64,000 nt of DNA, taken from contig NZ_FNUJ01000010.1 in the NCBI RefSeq assembly GCF_900107925.1, forward strand, positions 186,001-250,000. Reading direction: 5' to 3'. Position numbers and translations under genes: made by a program. The notes under the pieces were generated by a model. The model saw nothing but the letters and a program-made list of their open reading frames with translations. It did not search any database and was not told the origin of the DNA. The stretch is from Amycolatopsis pretoriensis. GTDB lineage: Bacteria; Actinomycetota; Actinomycetes; Mycobacteriales; Pseudonocardiaceae. This document shows, piece after piece, positions 41,597 through 50,662 of the stretch. Every line of letters begins with the position of its first letter. Positions within the stretch are counted from its first letter, which is position 1.

Positions 41597-42196
41597 ATGA
41601 AGCGCAAGGAGGTCGCCGTCCGGCGGGAAGAAATCCTGCTCGCCGCGCTCGACCAGGTGCGGTCGCGGGGCATCGCCGGGGTGCGGGCCGCCGATGTTGC
41701 GCGGTCCCTCGGGGTCAGCACCGCGCTCGTCTTCTACCACTTCGGCACGCTCGAAGCCCTCATCATCGAGGCCTTCCGGCAAGCGGCCGAGCGCAACCTC
41801 GCCGTCCTGCGCGACGAGCTGGCCCGCCCCGGCCCGGTCGGTGAACGGCTGCGTGCCGTCCTCGCTCTCTACGGGCCGGCCGAGCCCACCGCCGGCTGGC
41901 ACCTGTGGATCGAGGCCGGCGCCGCCGCGATGCGGGACGCCGAACTGCGCGAGGTCGTCCAGCGGCTCGACCTGCGGTGGCGTGACGCCGTCGTCTCGCT
42001 CATCACCGAGGGGGTCGCCGCCGGCGAGTTCCGGTGCCCGGATCCGCACGGTGCCGCCTGGCGGCTGACCGCCCTGCTCGACGGGCTCGCCGTGCAGGTC
42101 GTCGCCCGCGAAGACACGGTCACCGCCGACGACTGCACCCGGTGGGTCGAGCAGGCGCTGGCCCACGAACTCGCCCTGACCGCGGAGGTCCGATGA
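41597..42196 (+). CDS. TetR-family transcriptional regulator
   Basis: A 199-residue regulator: RREEILLAALDQVRSRGIAGVRAADVARSLGVSTALVFYHFGTLEALIIEAF is the helix-turn-helix, and a C-terminal helical domain with HLWIEAGAAAMRDAELREV resembles BetI-type members. TACCGT (41585-41590) lies six bases before the ATG, so it may have its own leaderless promoter. It precedes the LLM oxidoreductase gene by 64 bp on the same strand. Confidence 0.88.
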   Translation: MKRKEVAVRREEILLAALDQVRSRGIAGVRAADVARSLGVSTALVFYHFGTLEALIIEAFRQAAERNLAVLRDELARPGPVGERLRAVLALYGPAEPTAGWHLWIEAGAAAMRDAELREVVQRLDLRWRDAVVSLITEGVAAGEFRCPDPHGAAWRLTALLDGLAVQVVAREDTVTADDCTRWVEQALAHELALTAEVR

Positions 42197-42260
42197 CCGA
42201 GCCGGCGCTCGACAGGCTCGCTTCGGGAACGAATCCACCCCCTAGGTAGTTGAACGCTCT

Positions 42261-43283
42261 ATGAAACTCGGCATCTACAGCTTCGGCGACCGCGCGCCGG
42301 ACCCCCGCACCGGCGAGCAGCCGTCCGTCGCGCAGACGCTGACCGACACCCTCGAACGCATCAAGCTCGCCGACGAACTGGGCCTGGGCTTCTACGGCCT
42401 CGGCGAGCACCACCTCGACCAGTACGCGATCTCCAGCCCGGGCACCGTCCTGGCCGCCGCGGCGAGCATCACGAACCGGATCACCCTCAGCTCCGCCGTC
42501 ACCGTGCTGAGCACCGAGGACCCCGTCCGCGTCTACCAGCAGTTCACCACCCTCGACCAGCTCAGCCACGGCCGCGCCGAGCTGCTCGCCGGCCGCGGGT
42601 CGTTCACCGAGTCCTTCCCGCTCTTCGGCAGCGACCTCGGCGACTACGACGAGCTCTTCGAAGAGAAGCTCGCCCTGCTCCTGCACATCGACCGCGAGGA
42701 CCCGCTCACCTGGTCCGGCAAGTTCCGCCCGCCGCTGGACAACGCGCGGATCCTGCCCCGTCCGTACGGCGACCACCTGCGCATCTCGATCGGCACCGGC
42801 GGCAACCCGGAGTCGTCGATCCGGGCCGGGCTGCTGGGCCTGCCCGTCGTCTACGCCGTGATCGGCGGCCGGCCCGAACGGTTCGCCCCGCTCGTCGACC
42901 TCTACCGCCAAGCCGGCGAGGCCGGCGACCAGCGGGACCTGCACGTCACGATGAGCGCCATCGGGTTCATCGCCGAAAAGTCCCAGGACGCCAAGGAAAC
43001 CTTCTACCCGTACTGGCTCGAGACGATGAAGTACGGCGCGAAAGCCCGCGGCTGGGCCGTCCCGACCCGCGCGGAGTACGACTCCTACACCCACAACGCG
43101 CAGGCGTTGTTCGTCGGCAGCCCGCGGGAGATCGCCGACCGGCTGATCACCGTCGGGAAGCTCACCGGCGCCGACCGGTACGCCCTGCAGATGGACTGGT
43201 CGGGCGTGCCGCACAAGGACGTCATGCGCGCCATCGAACTGCTCGGCACCGAGGTGCTTCCGCTGGTGGAAAAGGAGTTCTAG
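42261..43283 (+). CDS. LLM-class flavin-dependent oxidoreductase
   Basis: A 340-residue luciferase-like TIM-barrel enzyme. FYGLGEHHLDQYAISSPGTVLAAAASITNRITLSSAV, the ELLAGRGSFTESFPLFG segment and DYDELFEEKLALLL are typical of the FMN-dependent LLM group. The enzymes oxidise small substrates using reduced flavin supplied by a partner. It ends against the convergent KstD-like flavoprotein gene (4-bp overlap) and follows a TetR gene that may regulate it. Confidence 0.9.
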   Translation: MKLGIYSFGDRAPDPRTGEQPSVAQTLTDTLERIKLADELGLGFYGLGEHHLDQYAISSPGTVLAAAASITNRITLSSAVTVLSTEDPVRVYQQFTTLDQLSHGRAELLAGRGSFTESFPLFGSDLGDYDELFEEKLALLLHIDREDPLTWSGKFRPPLDNARILPRPYGDHLRISIGTGGNPESSIRAGLLGLPVVYAVIGGRPERFAPLVDLYRQAGEAGDQRDLHVTMSAIGFIAEKSQDAKETFYPYWLETMKYGAKARGWAVPTRAEYDSYTHNAQALFVGSPREIADRLITVGKLTGADRYALQMDWSGVPHKDVMRAIELLGTEVLPLVEKEF

Positions 43284-45007
43284 ACGTCGTTCCCGGCGAC
43301 GAACCCGAACGTCATCGCCGGGCCGATCGTCGACCCGGCGCCCGCGTAGCTGTGGCCCATCACCGCCGCGCTCGCGTTGCCCGCCGCGTACAGGCCCGGG
43401 ATCACCGAGCCGTCGGGGCGGAGCACGCGGGCGCGGGCGTCGGTGCGCATGCCGCCCTTGGTGCCGAGGTCGCCGGGCACGATCTTGAACGCGTAGAACG
43501 GCGGCGCCCACAGCGGTGCGAGACACGAGTTGGGCAGCACCAGCGGGTCGGTGTAGTAGTGGTCGTACGCGCTCGCGCCGCGGCGGAAGTCACCATCCAC
43601 ACCGGACCACGCGAAGCCGTTGAATCTGTCTACTGTGGACTTCAGCGCGGCGGGCGGTACGCCGATCGCCGAGCCCAGTGACTGGATGCTCGACGCCTTG
43701 TACACCGCGCCCGCCGAGTACCACGCGTCCGGCAGCGGCAACAGCGGCAGGGTGTCGCGGAACAGGTACTTGTTCCGGTAGTTCTGGTCGACGACGAGCC
43801 ACGCGGGGATGTCCGGCTCGGTGGGGTTCTTGTCGTACATCACGTGCACGACGTCGCTGTAGGGCGCGGCTTCGTTGACGAACCGCTTGCCCGCCTGGTT
43901 GACGATCAGCCCACCGGGCAGCGTCCGCTCGGCCAGGCAGAAGTACGGGTCGCCCGGGATCGGGATGGCCGGGCCCCACCACGCGTCCTCCATCAGGTCG
44001 AGCGCCGCGCCGGCCCGCTGCCCGGCGCGGTGGCCGTCGCCGGTGTTCTCCTTCGCGCCGACCGTCCACGCGGTGCCGATCGGCTGCCGCTGGTACTGCG
44101 CGCGCATCGCGGCGTTGTGCTCGAACCCGCCCGTCCCGACGATCACGCCGCGCCGCGCCCGCACCAGCCCGTTCGGCGTCAGAACCCCTGTCACCGCCCC
44201 GTTTTCGACGTTCAGGTCGAGCAACGGCGTGTTCAGCAGCACCGGGACGTTCGCCCGCTGCAGGCCTACGCGCAGGCCCGCGGCGAGCGACTGCCCCATG
44301 GTGAGCGGCTTCTGCCCGGCCAGCGCCGCGGCCGTGCCGCGGGCGAGGCACGCGGCGGCGACCGCCGCGCCCTTCGCGTTGACCGCGGCCAGGTTCAGCC
44401 ACTTGTAGTCGGCGCTGAACACCACCATCCCGGCCGGCGTGGCGAGGTACGGCGGGTTCAGGTTCGCCAGCTCCGCGCCGAGGAGGTTGCCGTCGAACTG
44501 GTCCGGCTCGATCGAGCGGCCGTTCGGCAGCCCGCCCGGCAGCTCCGGGTAGTAGTCGCTGTAGCCCTCCATCCAGCGGAACCGCAGCGGGCTGTTGGCC
44601 AGGACGAACGCGATCATGGCCGGCCCGTTGCGCAGGAACGCTTCCTGCCGCGCGGCCGGGACGTCCGGGCCGACGACGGCGGCGAGGTACTGGGCGGCCT
44701 TGGCCGGGGTGTCCGGCACGCCGGCGGCGAGCAGCACCGGGTTGTTCGGGATCCAGATGCCGGCGCCGGAGCGCGCCGCGGACCCGCCGAACGTCGGCGC
44801 CTTCTCCAGCACGACGACGCTGAGCCCGCGCTTGGCCGCCGTCAGCGCCGCGGTCATCCCGGCGGCACCCGCGCCGACCACGACGACGTCGTACTCGGCG
44901 GCGGCCACAGCGGCGTTCGCGAGCCCGGGGGTCATGGCGAGGCCCACGCCCGCCGCGGTGCCGCGCAGGATCTGGCGGCGGGTCAGCTCGGCATCCATGG
45001 CGCACAT
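43280..45007 (-). CDS. Tat-exported FAD dehydrogenase, 3-ketosteroid 1-dehydrogenase-like
   Basis: A 575-residue flavoprotein. The N terminus carries a twin-arginine signal (LTRRQILRGTAAGVGLA) so it should be exported folded. The FAD site is YDVVVVGAGAAGMTAALTAAKRG; the C-terminal GNASAAVMGHSYAGAGSTIGPAMTFGF is the hallmark of the KstD/fumarate-reductase-like group. Known KstD enzymes are usually cytoplasmic, so export is unusual and the substrate may not be a steroid. ATG 45007 or 44998 could be the start; GGAG lies upstream of the former. Confidence 0.85.
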   Translation of the reverse strand: MCAMDAELTRRQILRGTAAGVGLAMTPGLANAAVAAAEYDVVVVGAGAAGMTAALTAAKRGLSVVVLEKAPTFGGSAARSGAGIWIPNNPVLLAAGVPDTPAKAAQYLAAVVGPDVPAARQEAFLRNGPAMIAFVLANSPLRFRWMEGYSDYYPELPGGLPNGRSIEPDQFDGNLLGAELANLNPPYLATPAGMVVFSADYKWLNLAAVNAKGAAVAAACLARGTAAALAGQKPLTMGQSLAAGLRVGLQRANVPVLLNTPLLDLNVENGAVTGVLTPNGLVRARRGVIVGTGGFEHNAAMRAQYQRQPIGTAWTVGAKENTGDGHRAGQRAGAALDLMEDAWWGPAIPIPGDPYFCLAERTLPGGLIVNQAGKRFVNEAAPYSDVVHVMYDKNPTEPDIPAWLVVDQNYRNKYLFRDTLPLLPLPDAWYSAGAVYKASSIQSLGSAIGVPPAALKSTVDRFNGFAWSGVDGDFRRGASAYDHYYTDPLVLPNSCLAPLWAPPFYAFKIVPGDLGTKGGMRTDARARVLRPDGSVIPGLYAAGNASAAVMGHSYAGAGSTIGPAMTFGFVAGNDV

Positions 45008-45105
45008 CGTGTCGGTCCACTCCGGAAACTGGAACAGGTTCTACACGCTTGGAGCAGTGCGGTAGGCCACTGGTCCGAACCCATGACGACATTCGCCGCA
45101 CCAAG

Positions 45106-45152
45106 TTGACGGCACCCTCAGGTTGTGGCTAAGTTGAGATGAGTCTCAAGTT
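45106..45152 (+). promoter_or_regulatory. SDR promoter with palindromic operator
   Basis: TTGACG (45106-45111), 18 bp, TAAGTT (45130-45135). AAGTTGAGA-tgag-TCTCAAGTT (45131-45152) is an inverted repeat with one mismatch overlapping the -10 and start site. No regulator gene lies directly beside it. Confidence 0.6.
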
Positions 45153-45168
45153 AATTCGAGGAGGACCT

Positions 45169-45876
45169 TTGTCCAAAGTGATCGCCGTCCTGGGGGTCGG
45201 CCCGGGGCTCGGCCTGTCGATCGCCCGCCGCTTCGGCCGTGAAGGCTTCACGACGGCGCTGGTCTCGCGCACCGACACCCGGCACGCGAGCTACCGGGAG
45301 TCCGTGGGCGGCACGACGCACACCTACGCCGCGGACGTGACCGACCCCGCCGAACTGAAAGACGTTCTAGCGCGCATCGAAGCCGACGCCGGAGAGCTCG
45401 ACACGGTGTACTTCGGCCCGGCGGACCTCTCCGGTCCCCGTCCCGTCCCGCTGACCGAAGCGGGCGCCGACCTCGTGCGCGCGCCGTTCGAGTCGATCGT
45501 GCTGCCGGCGGCCAGGCTCGTCGAAGCGGTCCTGCCGCGCATGCTCGACCGCGGGTCGGGCGCGCTGCTCTTCGCCGGTGGCCTGAGCGGCAAGTACCCG
45601 ATGCCGATGCTGGGCAGCTTCGGGCCGGCGTCGGCGGCGCTGCGCATGTACGTCCTGACGCTGAACGCGGCCCTGCGCGAAACGGGCGTCTACGCGGGCG
45701 CGCTCACGATCGGCGGCCTCATCGAGCGCGGCGACATCCACCGGGAGTTCACGTCCCAGGATCACGGGTTCACGGCCGGGACGCTGAACCCGGACGACAT
45801 CGCCGACAAGGCGTGGTCGCTGTATGTCGAGCGCGAGGAGGCCGAAGCGGAGTTCAACGCGATGGCCGCGGTCTAG
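45169..45876 (+). CDS. SDR-fold protein without the usual catalytic Tyr-Lys
   Basis: A 235-residue Rossmann protein. VIAVLGVGPGLGLSIARRFGREGF binds the cofactor. The usual YxxxK is absent: the corresponding segment reads GSFGPASAALRMYVLTLNAAL. It may be a non-classical SDR or a cofactor-binding protein. The TTG at 45169 is taken as start because GAGGAGG is four bases upstream; the ATG at 45139 falls inside the operator-promoter. Confidence 0.8.
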   Translation: MSKVIAVLGVGPGLGLSIARRFGREGFTTALVSRTDTRHASYRESVGGTTHTYAADVTDPAELKDVLARIEADAGELDTVYFGPADLSGPRPVPLTEAGADLVRAPFESIVLPAARLVEAVLPRMLDRGSGALLFAGGLSGKYPMPMLGSFGPASAALRMYVLTLNAALRETGVYAGALTIGGLIERGDIHREFTSQDHGFTAGTLNPDDIADKAWSLYVEREEAEAEFNAMAAV

Positions 45877-45899
45877 CTCAGCGGTCGGCGCCGTTGCTG

Positions 45900-47183
45900 C
45901 TAACCGGACAGGTAAGCGAGTTCCGGGTGTGCGGCGACATAGGCGTCGAGCAGCCGCCGCGCCACCGAGACCGAGTCGACCAGCGGGTGCAGCGCGAACG
46001 CTCGCAGCGCCGCCGCGCGTGAAGCCGTCGTCGCCGCTTCGATCGTCGCCCGCTCGACGGCCTTGACCGTCGTCACCAGGCCCAGTTCGTGGTCGGCGAG
46101 GGGCTCGGTGGCGAGCGGTCGCGCGCCGTTCGCGTCGACCTCGCACGGCACCTCGACGACCGCGTCCGCCGGTACACCCGGGAGCGCGGATCCGTTGCGG
46201 ACGTTGAGGATCAGCGTCGTGCGCTCGCCGTGCGCGATGGCCCGCATCAACGCCAGTGCGACGTGCTCGTAGCCGCCGCCCTCGAGATCGTCACGCTCTC
46301 CTTCGCGCGTCTCGGCCATGTAGGTCGCTTCGCGCTCCAACCGGGTGCATTCCCACGAAGACAGCGAAGGCTCGGCGTAGAAACCGCGTTGCTGGTCCAG
46401 CAACTGCGCACCGCGCGACGCCGAACCGCCGGCCTCGCGCGCGAAGTAGTAATAGTGCAGGTATTCGTTGGGCAACGCGCCGAGCGCGCGCAGCCACTCC
46501 GCGCCGAAGAGCGCACCCTCCTCGAAGGATTCGAGGGCCCCGGTGTCGGCGAGCAGCTCCGGCAGGACGTCCCGGCCGCCGACGCGGACCGCGCGCAGCC
46601 AGCCCAGGTGGTTGAGGCCGGCGTAGTCGAACCACGCCGTCGCCGGGTCGATCCGCAAGGCCCGCGCGACGCGGCGGCACAGCCCGACCGGCGAGTCGCA
46701 GATGCCGAGCACGCGGCCGCCGAGGTGCGCGGCCATGGCTTCGGTGACCATCCCGGCGGGATTGGTGAAGTTGATGACCCACGCGCGCGGCGCCAGCTCG
46801 GCGATCGTCCGGGCGAGGGAGACGGCGACCGGGACCGTCCGCAGCCCGTACGCGATCCCGCCCGCCCCCACGGTTTCCTGTCCCAGCACGCCTTCCGCGT
46901 GCGCGATCTGTTCGTCGAGCCGGCGTCCGCGCAGCCCGCCGACGCGGATGGCGGAGAACACGAAGTCCACATCGGACAGTGCGACGGCGAGATCGGTGGT
47001 CGTCCGCACGCGCGGCGCGTTCGCCACACCCGCGGCCTGCTCGGCCAGGACCCGCTCGATCGCCGCGAGCCGCCCGGCGTCGACGTCGTGCAGGACCAGC
47101 TCGGTGACGCCGCCGTCCGCCAGCAGCGCGCCGTGCACCAGCGGCACGCGGAACCCGCCGCCACCGAGGATCGCGAGCCTCAC
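45900..47183 (-). CDS. Family 4 glycosidase (6-phospho-glucosidase type)
   Basis: A 427-residue GH4 enzyme using NAD and a divalent metal. RLAILGGGGFRVPLVHGAL binds NAD; VINFTNPAGMVTEAM, GICDSPVGLC (metal-ligand Cys) and AGLNHLGWLRAV (His) are family hallmarks. GH4 members cleave alpha- or beta-glycosides, often 6-phosphorylated, by an oxidation-elimination mechanism. The GTG start overlaps the DeoR gene stop (GTGA), so the two are coupled. With PfkB kinase opposite, it forms a sugar-use module. Confidence 0.92.
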   Translation of the reverse strand: MRLAILGGGGFRVPLVHGALLADGGVTELVLHDVDAGRLAAIERVLAEQAAGVANAPRVRTTTDLAVALSDVDFVFSAIRVGGLRGRRLDEQIAHAEGVLGQETVGAGGIAYGLRTVPVAVSLARTIAELAPRAWVINFTNPAGMVTEAMAAHLGGRVLGICDSPVGLCRRVARALRIDPATAWFDYAGLNHLGWLRAVRVGGRDVLPELLADTGALESFEEGALFGAEWLRALGALPNEYLHYYYFAREAGGSASRGAQLLDQQRGFYAEPSLSSWECTRLEREATYMAETREGERDDLEGGGYEHVALALMRAIAHGERTTLILNVRNGSALPGVPADAVVEVPCEVDANGARPLATEPLADHELGLVTTVKAVERATIEAATTASRAAALRAFALHPLVDSVSVARRLLDAYVAAHPELAYLSG

Positions 47184-47923
47184 CGCAGCACCTCGACGCC
47201 CGCCTCGCGCAGGGTCGCACACGTCGGCTCGTCGGCGCCCGGTGTCGTGACGACGACGTCGAGCGCGTCCGGCCCGCACACCTTCGCCAGCCCGGTGCCG
47301 GGGAACTTGCCGGCGTCGGCGAGCAGCACCACGCGGTCGGCCGCGGCCACCATCGCGCGCTTGACCGGCACCTCGACGACGGTCGAGTCCATGACGTGCC
47401 CGTCGCCGCGAACACCGCTGGTGCCCAAGAACACCGTGCCGGCGCGCACCTGGCGCAGCGCGTCCTCGGTCAGGAAGCCCACCATCGAGTGATAACTGCG
47501 CCGCACCACGCCGCCGAGGAGGACGAGCTGGACGTCGTCGGCGTCCTTCAGCTCTTCGTAGACGGCGAGGCTGCTGGTGATCACGGTCAGCGCCCGGTCC
47601 CGCAGGTGGCGCGCCAGCCGGTGCGCGGTCGTGCCGATGTCGAGCAGCACGGTGTCGCCGTCGGCGACCAGGTCCGCCGCGCGCCGGGCGACGGCGTCCT
47701 TCTCGTCCGCCCGCTCGGCGGCCACGCGCGCGAACGGCTCGTCGCCGGCCGCCATCGCCCCGCCGTAGACGCGGGTCAGGCGGCCTTCGCGGCCGAGGAG
47801 CACCAGGTCGCGGCGCACGGTGGCCTGGCTGACGCCGAGCCGCTCGGCCAGCACGCCGACCGGCGCGGGGCCCTCCGCGCGAAGGGCCCGCAGGATCAGC
47901 TCGTGGCGACGCTGGGGCAGCAT
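47180..47923 (-). CDS. DeoR-family sugar-responsive repressor
   Basis: A 247-residue repressor. The helix-turn-helix is LPQRRHELILRALRAEGPAPVGVLAERLGVSQATVRRDLVLLGREGRLTRVYGGA; the sensor domain has VLLDIGTTAHRLARHL and KRAMVAAADRVVLLADAGKF, which bind phosphorylated sugars. TATCGT lies six bases before the ATG at 47923, so the mRNA is probably leaderless. It should repress the GH4 gene and the divergent PfkB gene through repeats at 47967-48014. Confidence 0.93.
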   Translation of the reverse strand: MLPQRRHELILRALRAEGPAPVGVLAERLGVSQATVRRDLVLLGREGRLTRVYGGAMAAGDEPFARVAAERADEKDAVARRAADLVADGDTVLLDIGTTAHRLARHLRDRALTVITSSLAVYEELKDADDVQLVLLGGVVRRSYHSMVGFLTEDALRQVRAGTVFLGTSGVRGDGHVMDSTVVEVPVKRAMVAAADRVVLLADAGKFPGTGLAKVCGPDALDVVVTTPGADEPTCATLREAGVEVLR

Positions 47924-47966
47924 GCGGGGACGATAGCAGTCAAACCCGCTCACCAGCCGATCGAGT

Positions 47967-48014
47967 TTGCGCAGGTCTTGCGCATTCCGCGCATCTGAAG
48001 CACGCTCGTGCGCA
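47967..48014. promoter_or_regulatory. Repeated TGCGCA motifs between DeoR and PfkB genes
   Basis: TTGCGCA at 47967-47973 and 47978-47984 (11 bp apart, one helical turn), CCGCGCA at 47987-47993 and GTGCGCA at 48008-48014. Direct repeats of this sort are typical of DeoR-family operators. Confidence 0.5.
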
Positions 48015-48036
48015 TCCTCGATCCCCGGAGGCGCCC

Positions 48037-49065
48037 GTGCCGGAAGAGTCCGTACCCGACATCGATGTCTTCCTGTCCGGCCTGCTGTTCTTCGACCTGG
48101 TCTTCACCGGGCTCGAGCACCCGCCGGCGCCGGGCACGGAGGTGTGGACGGGCGGCATGGGCTCCGGGCCGGGCGGCATCGCGAACTTCGCGGTCGCGCT
48201 GAGCCGCCTCGGCCTGCGGACGTCGCTGGCGGCGGCGTTCGGCACCGACGTCTACGGGCGCTACTGCTGGGACGTCCTGTCCCGGCAGGAAAACATCGAC
48301 CTCTCGCGGTCGCGGCGGTTCCCGGAATGGCACTCCCCCGTCACGGTCTCGCTGGCCTACGCCGGCGACCGCGCGATGGTCACCCACGGCCACCCGCCGC
48401 CCGTCCCGGTCGCCGAGCTGGCCGGCTGCCCGCCGCGGAGCCGCGCGACCGTCGCGCACATCGGCCTCGACACCGCCGAGTGGGTCCACACCGCGCACCA
48501 GGCCGGCAGCCTCGTCTTCGCCGACGTCGGCTGGGACCCGTCCGAGACGTGGTCGGCGACGCTGCTCGACCAGCTGGCCTGCTGCCACGCGTTCCTGCCC
48601 AACGACGTCGAAGCCATGCGCTACACGCGCACCGACACCCCCGAGGCGGCGCTGGCCAGGCTCGCCGACCACGTCCCGGTCGCGGTCATCACCCGCGGTG
48701 CGGCCGGCGTCCTCGCGGTCGACGGCACCACCGGCGAGACGGCCGACATCCCGGCGCTGCCGGTGAACGTCCTCGACGCGACCGGCGCGGGGGACGTCTT
48801 CGGCGCGGGGTTCGTCGCCGCCACCCTGACCGGCTGGCCGCTGGCCGACCGGCTGCGCTTCGCGGGCCTCACGGCCAGCCTGTCGGTCCAGCACTTCGGC
48901 GGTGCGCTCGCCGCCCCGGGCTGGCACGAGATCGCCGAGTGGCACGCCCGCACCCGGCTGCCGGACTACGCCTTCCTCGACGACGTCCTGCCCGCCGAAA
49001 CGATCGCCGAGACGTCCCGCCGCGGCCCGGTGACGCTCGGCTTCGGCGACGACAGCTGGCGCTGA
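48037..49065 (+). CDS. PfkB-family carbohydrate kinase
   Basis: A 342-residue ribokinase-fold kinase. SGPGGIANFAVALSRLGLRTSLAAAFGTDVYGRY is the N-terminal signature; the catalytic Asp lies in VLDATGAGDVFGAGFVAATLTG. GTG 48037 has GGAGG upstream. It diverges from the DeoR-GH4 pair and presumably phosphorylates the sugar released or used by that module. The substrate is not predictable from sequence. Confidence 0.92.
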   Translation: MPEESVPDIDVFLSGLLFFDLVFTGLEHPPAPGTEVWTGGMGSGPGGIANFAVALSRLGLRTSLAAAFGTDVYGRYCWDVLSRQENIDLSRSRRFPEWHSPVTVSLAYAGDRAMVTHGHPPPVPVAELAGCPPRSRATVAHIGLDTAEWVHTAHQAGSLVFADVGWDPSETWSATLLDQLACCHAFLPNDVEAMRYTRTDTPEAALARLADHVPVAVITRGAAGVLAVDGTTGETADIPALPVNVLDATGAGDVFGAGFVAATLTGWPLADRLRFAGLTASLSVQHFGGALAAPGWHEIAEWHARTRLPDYAFLDDVLPAETIAETSRRGPVTLGFGDDSWR

Positions 49066-49764
49066 GTGCACCCCCGCGCCGGCCGCTACACGACGTCCGG
49101 GCTGCGGACGTCCCTGCTGTCGGTGCCGGGCGCGGTGAGCGCCGAAGCGGTCGGGCTGCGGCCGGTCGGCGAGGTGATGGGCTGCGTCGTCGCGCAGTCC
49201 GAGGATCCGGTCTCGGGCCTGCGCCGCGGTTACGCGACGGCGTTGGACCGGCTGCGCGCGGAGGCGACGGCGCTGGGCGCGGACGGCGTACTGGCGATCG
49301 CCTGCACGGTGACCGGCGTGAGCGCGACGGTCCGCGAGTTCGTCGTGCTGGGCACGGCGGTCCGCGCGGTCCGGGGCAAGCGCCCGGCCCGGCCGTTCAC
49401 GACGGGCCTGTCCGGCCCGGACGTGGCCAAGCTGCTGCTGGCGGGCTGGGTCCCGGTGACGCTGGCGATCGGCATCGGCGGCGGCCACGCGTACGACCTC
49501 GCGATGACGGACCGCCCGGGCGCGGAGGCGCCGATGCCGACCGAGCTGGTGACGCGCGTCCGCGCGGCGGCCCGGGTGGAGTTCGGGACCGCGGTGGCGG
49601 AATCGGGCGCGGACGGCGGACTGGTGACGTCGACGACGTTGCGCGCGTGGGCGTTGGGCCACACGGGGGCGGCAGCGGTGGCGAGCGTGTTCGGCACGGC
49701 GATCGCCCGCTGCGCCGACGGTCCCGCCCCGACGGCCACGCGCGGCGCCCTGCCACTCGGCTGA
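49066..49764 (+). CDS. Double YbjQ-like domain protein, first of three
   Basis: A 232-residue cytoplasmic protein with two copies of a YbjQ-like fold (PF01906, often called heavy-metal-binding). Copy one: GLRPVGEVMGCVVAQS, then RLRAEATALGADGVLAIAC and VVLGTAVRAV. Copy two: FTTGLSGPDVAKLLLAGWVPVTLAIGIG, ESGADGGLVTS and VFGTAIAR. YbjQ proteins form ring-shaped pentamers; their function is unclear. The GTG start directly follows the PfkB stop, so it may belong to that operon. Two related genes follow. Confidence 0.82.
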   Translation: MHPRAGRYTTSGLRTSLLSVPGAVSAEAVGLRPVGEVMGCVVAQSEDPVSGLRRGYATALDRLRAEATALGADGVLAIACTVTGVSATVREFVVLGTAVRAVRGKRPARPFTTGLSGPDVAKLLLAGWVPVTLAIGIGGGHAYDLAMTDRPGAEAPMPTELVTRVRAAARVEFGTAVAESGADGGLVTSTTLRAWALGHTGAAAVASVFGTAIARCADGPAPTATRGALPLG

Positions 49765-49855
49765 TCACGACCTTCCGGACATGCTCCGACTTCGCCGCGC
49801 CCGGACGGGGATCCGTGCCACGATGGGAAGAGCCGCGGCGAAAGGAGGTCAGCCG

Positions 49856-50653
49856 GTGCCCGAGTGGGACGGTCGTGGCCTGCCGCCGGTCGCGCGGGCG
49901 CGCGTCGACCGCTTCGCCGCGTCCGGGCTCAGGACCTCGCTGCTCAGCGTGCCCGGCGCGGTCGGTGCCGAGGTCGCCGGCTTCACGCCCGTCGGCGAGG
50001 TCATGGGCTGCGTCGTGCAGCAGGTCGGCTGGACCGCGCTGAGCCAGTGGGCCACCGAGCAGGTCCAGCAGATGGCGGCCACGCTGCGCGAGGGCTACGC
50101 GACCGCGCTCGGCCGGCTCACCGAGGAAGCGAGCGCGCTCGGTGCGGACGGCGTGCTCGACATCCGGTTCACGACCACCTCCCTCGACGGCACGGCCCAG
50201 GAGCTCGTCGCGCTGGGCACCGCCGTGCGGGCCGAGACCACGCAACGGCCCGGGCGGCTGTTCACCACCGACCTGCCCGGCCAGGACGTCGGCAAGCTGA
50301 TGCAGGCCGGGTGGGTGCCGGTGCGCGTCGCGGTCGGCGTCGCCGCGCGCGGGCGGTTCGACTACAACATGCAGAACCAGACCAACTTCTGGGCCGGCAA
50401 CCTCGAAGTCGACGCCCCGACCAGGGTCGTCAACCAGGTCCGGGCCGCGGCCCGCGCGGAGTTCGCCCGCGCGATCCACGACTGCGGCGCCGACGGCGGC
50501 ATCGTCTCCGACCTGCGGTTGCGGACGTGGCCGGTGCAGGAGGTCGCGGTCGTCGGCATCGCCAGCGTCATCGGTACCGCGATCGCCCGCTTCCACGAAG
50601 GCCCCGCCGCGCCCACCCGCGCGCTCAAGATCCTGCCGTTGAACCGTTCCTGA
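49856..50653 (+). CDS. Double YbjQ-like domain protein, second of three
   Basis: A 265-residue protein clearly paralogous to its upstream neighbour: both share SGLRTSLLSVPGAV, VGEVMGCVV and REGYATALGRLTEEASALGADGVLDI. The second domain begins FTTDLPGQDVGKLMQAGWVPVRVAVG and ends VIGTAIARFHEG. A longer loop (QQVGWTALSQWATEQVQQ) replaces the short one of gene one. GTG 49856 has AAAGGAGG upstream. No metal-binding Cys cluster is evident. Confidence 0.82.
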   Translation: MPEWDGRGLPPVARARVDRFAASGLRTSLLSVPGAVGAEVAGFTPVGEVMGCVVQQVGWTALSQWATEQVQQMAATLREGYATALGRLTEEASALGADGVLDIRFTTTSLDGTAQELVALGTAVRAETTQRPGRLFTTDLPGQDVGKLMQAGWVPVRVAVGVAARGRFDYNMQNQTNFWAGNLEVDAPTRVVNQVRAAARAEFARAIHDCGADGGIVSDLRLRTWPVQEVAVVGIASVIGTAIARFHEGPAAPTRALKILPLNRS

Positions 50654-50662
50654 GGAGGCTTC

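Noticed and set aside
45139..45168. ATG 45139 as start of the SDR gene
   Set aside because: It lies within the palindrome and next to the -10, before the probable transcript start, and has no ribosome-binding site.
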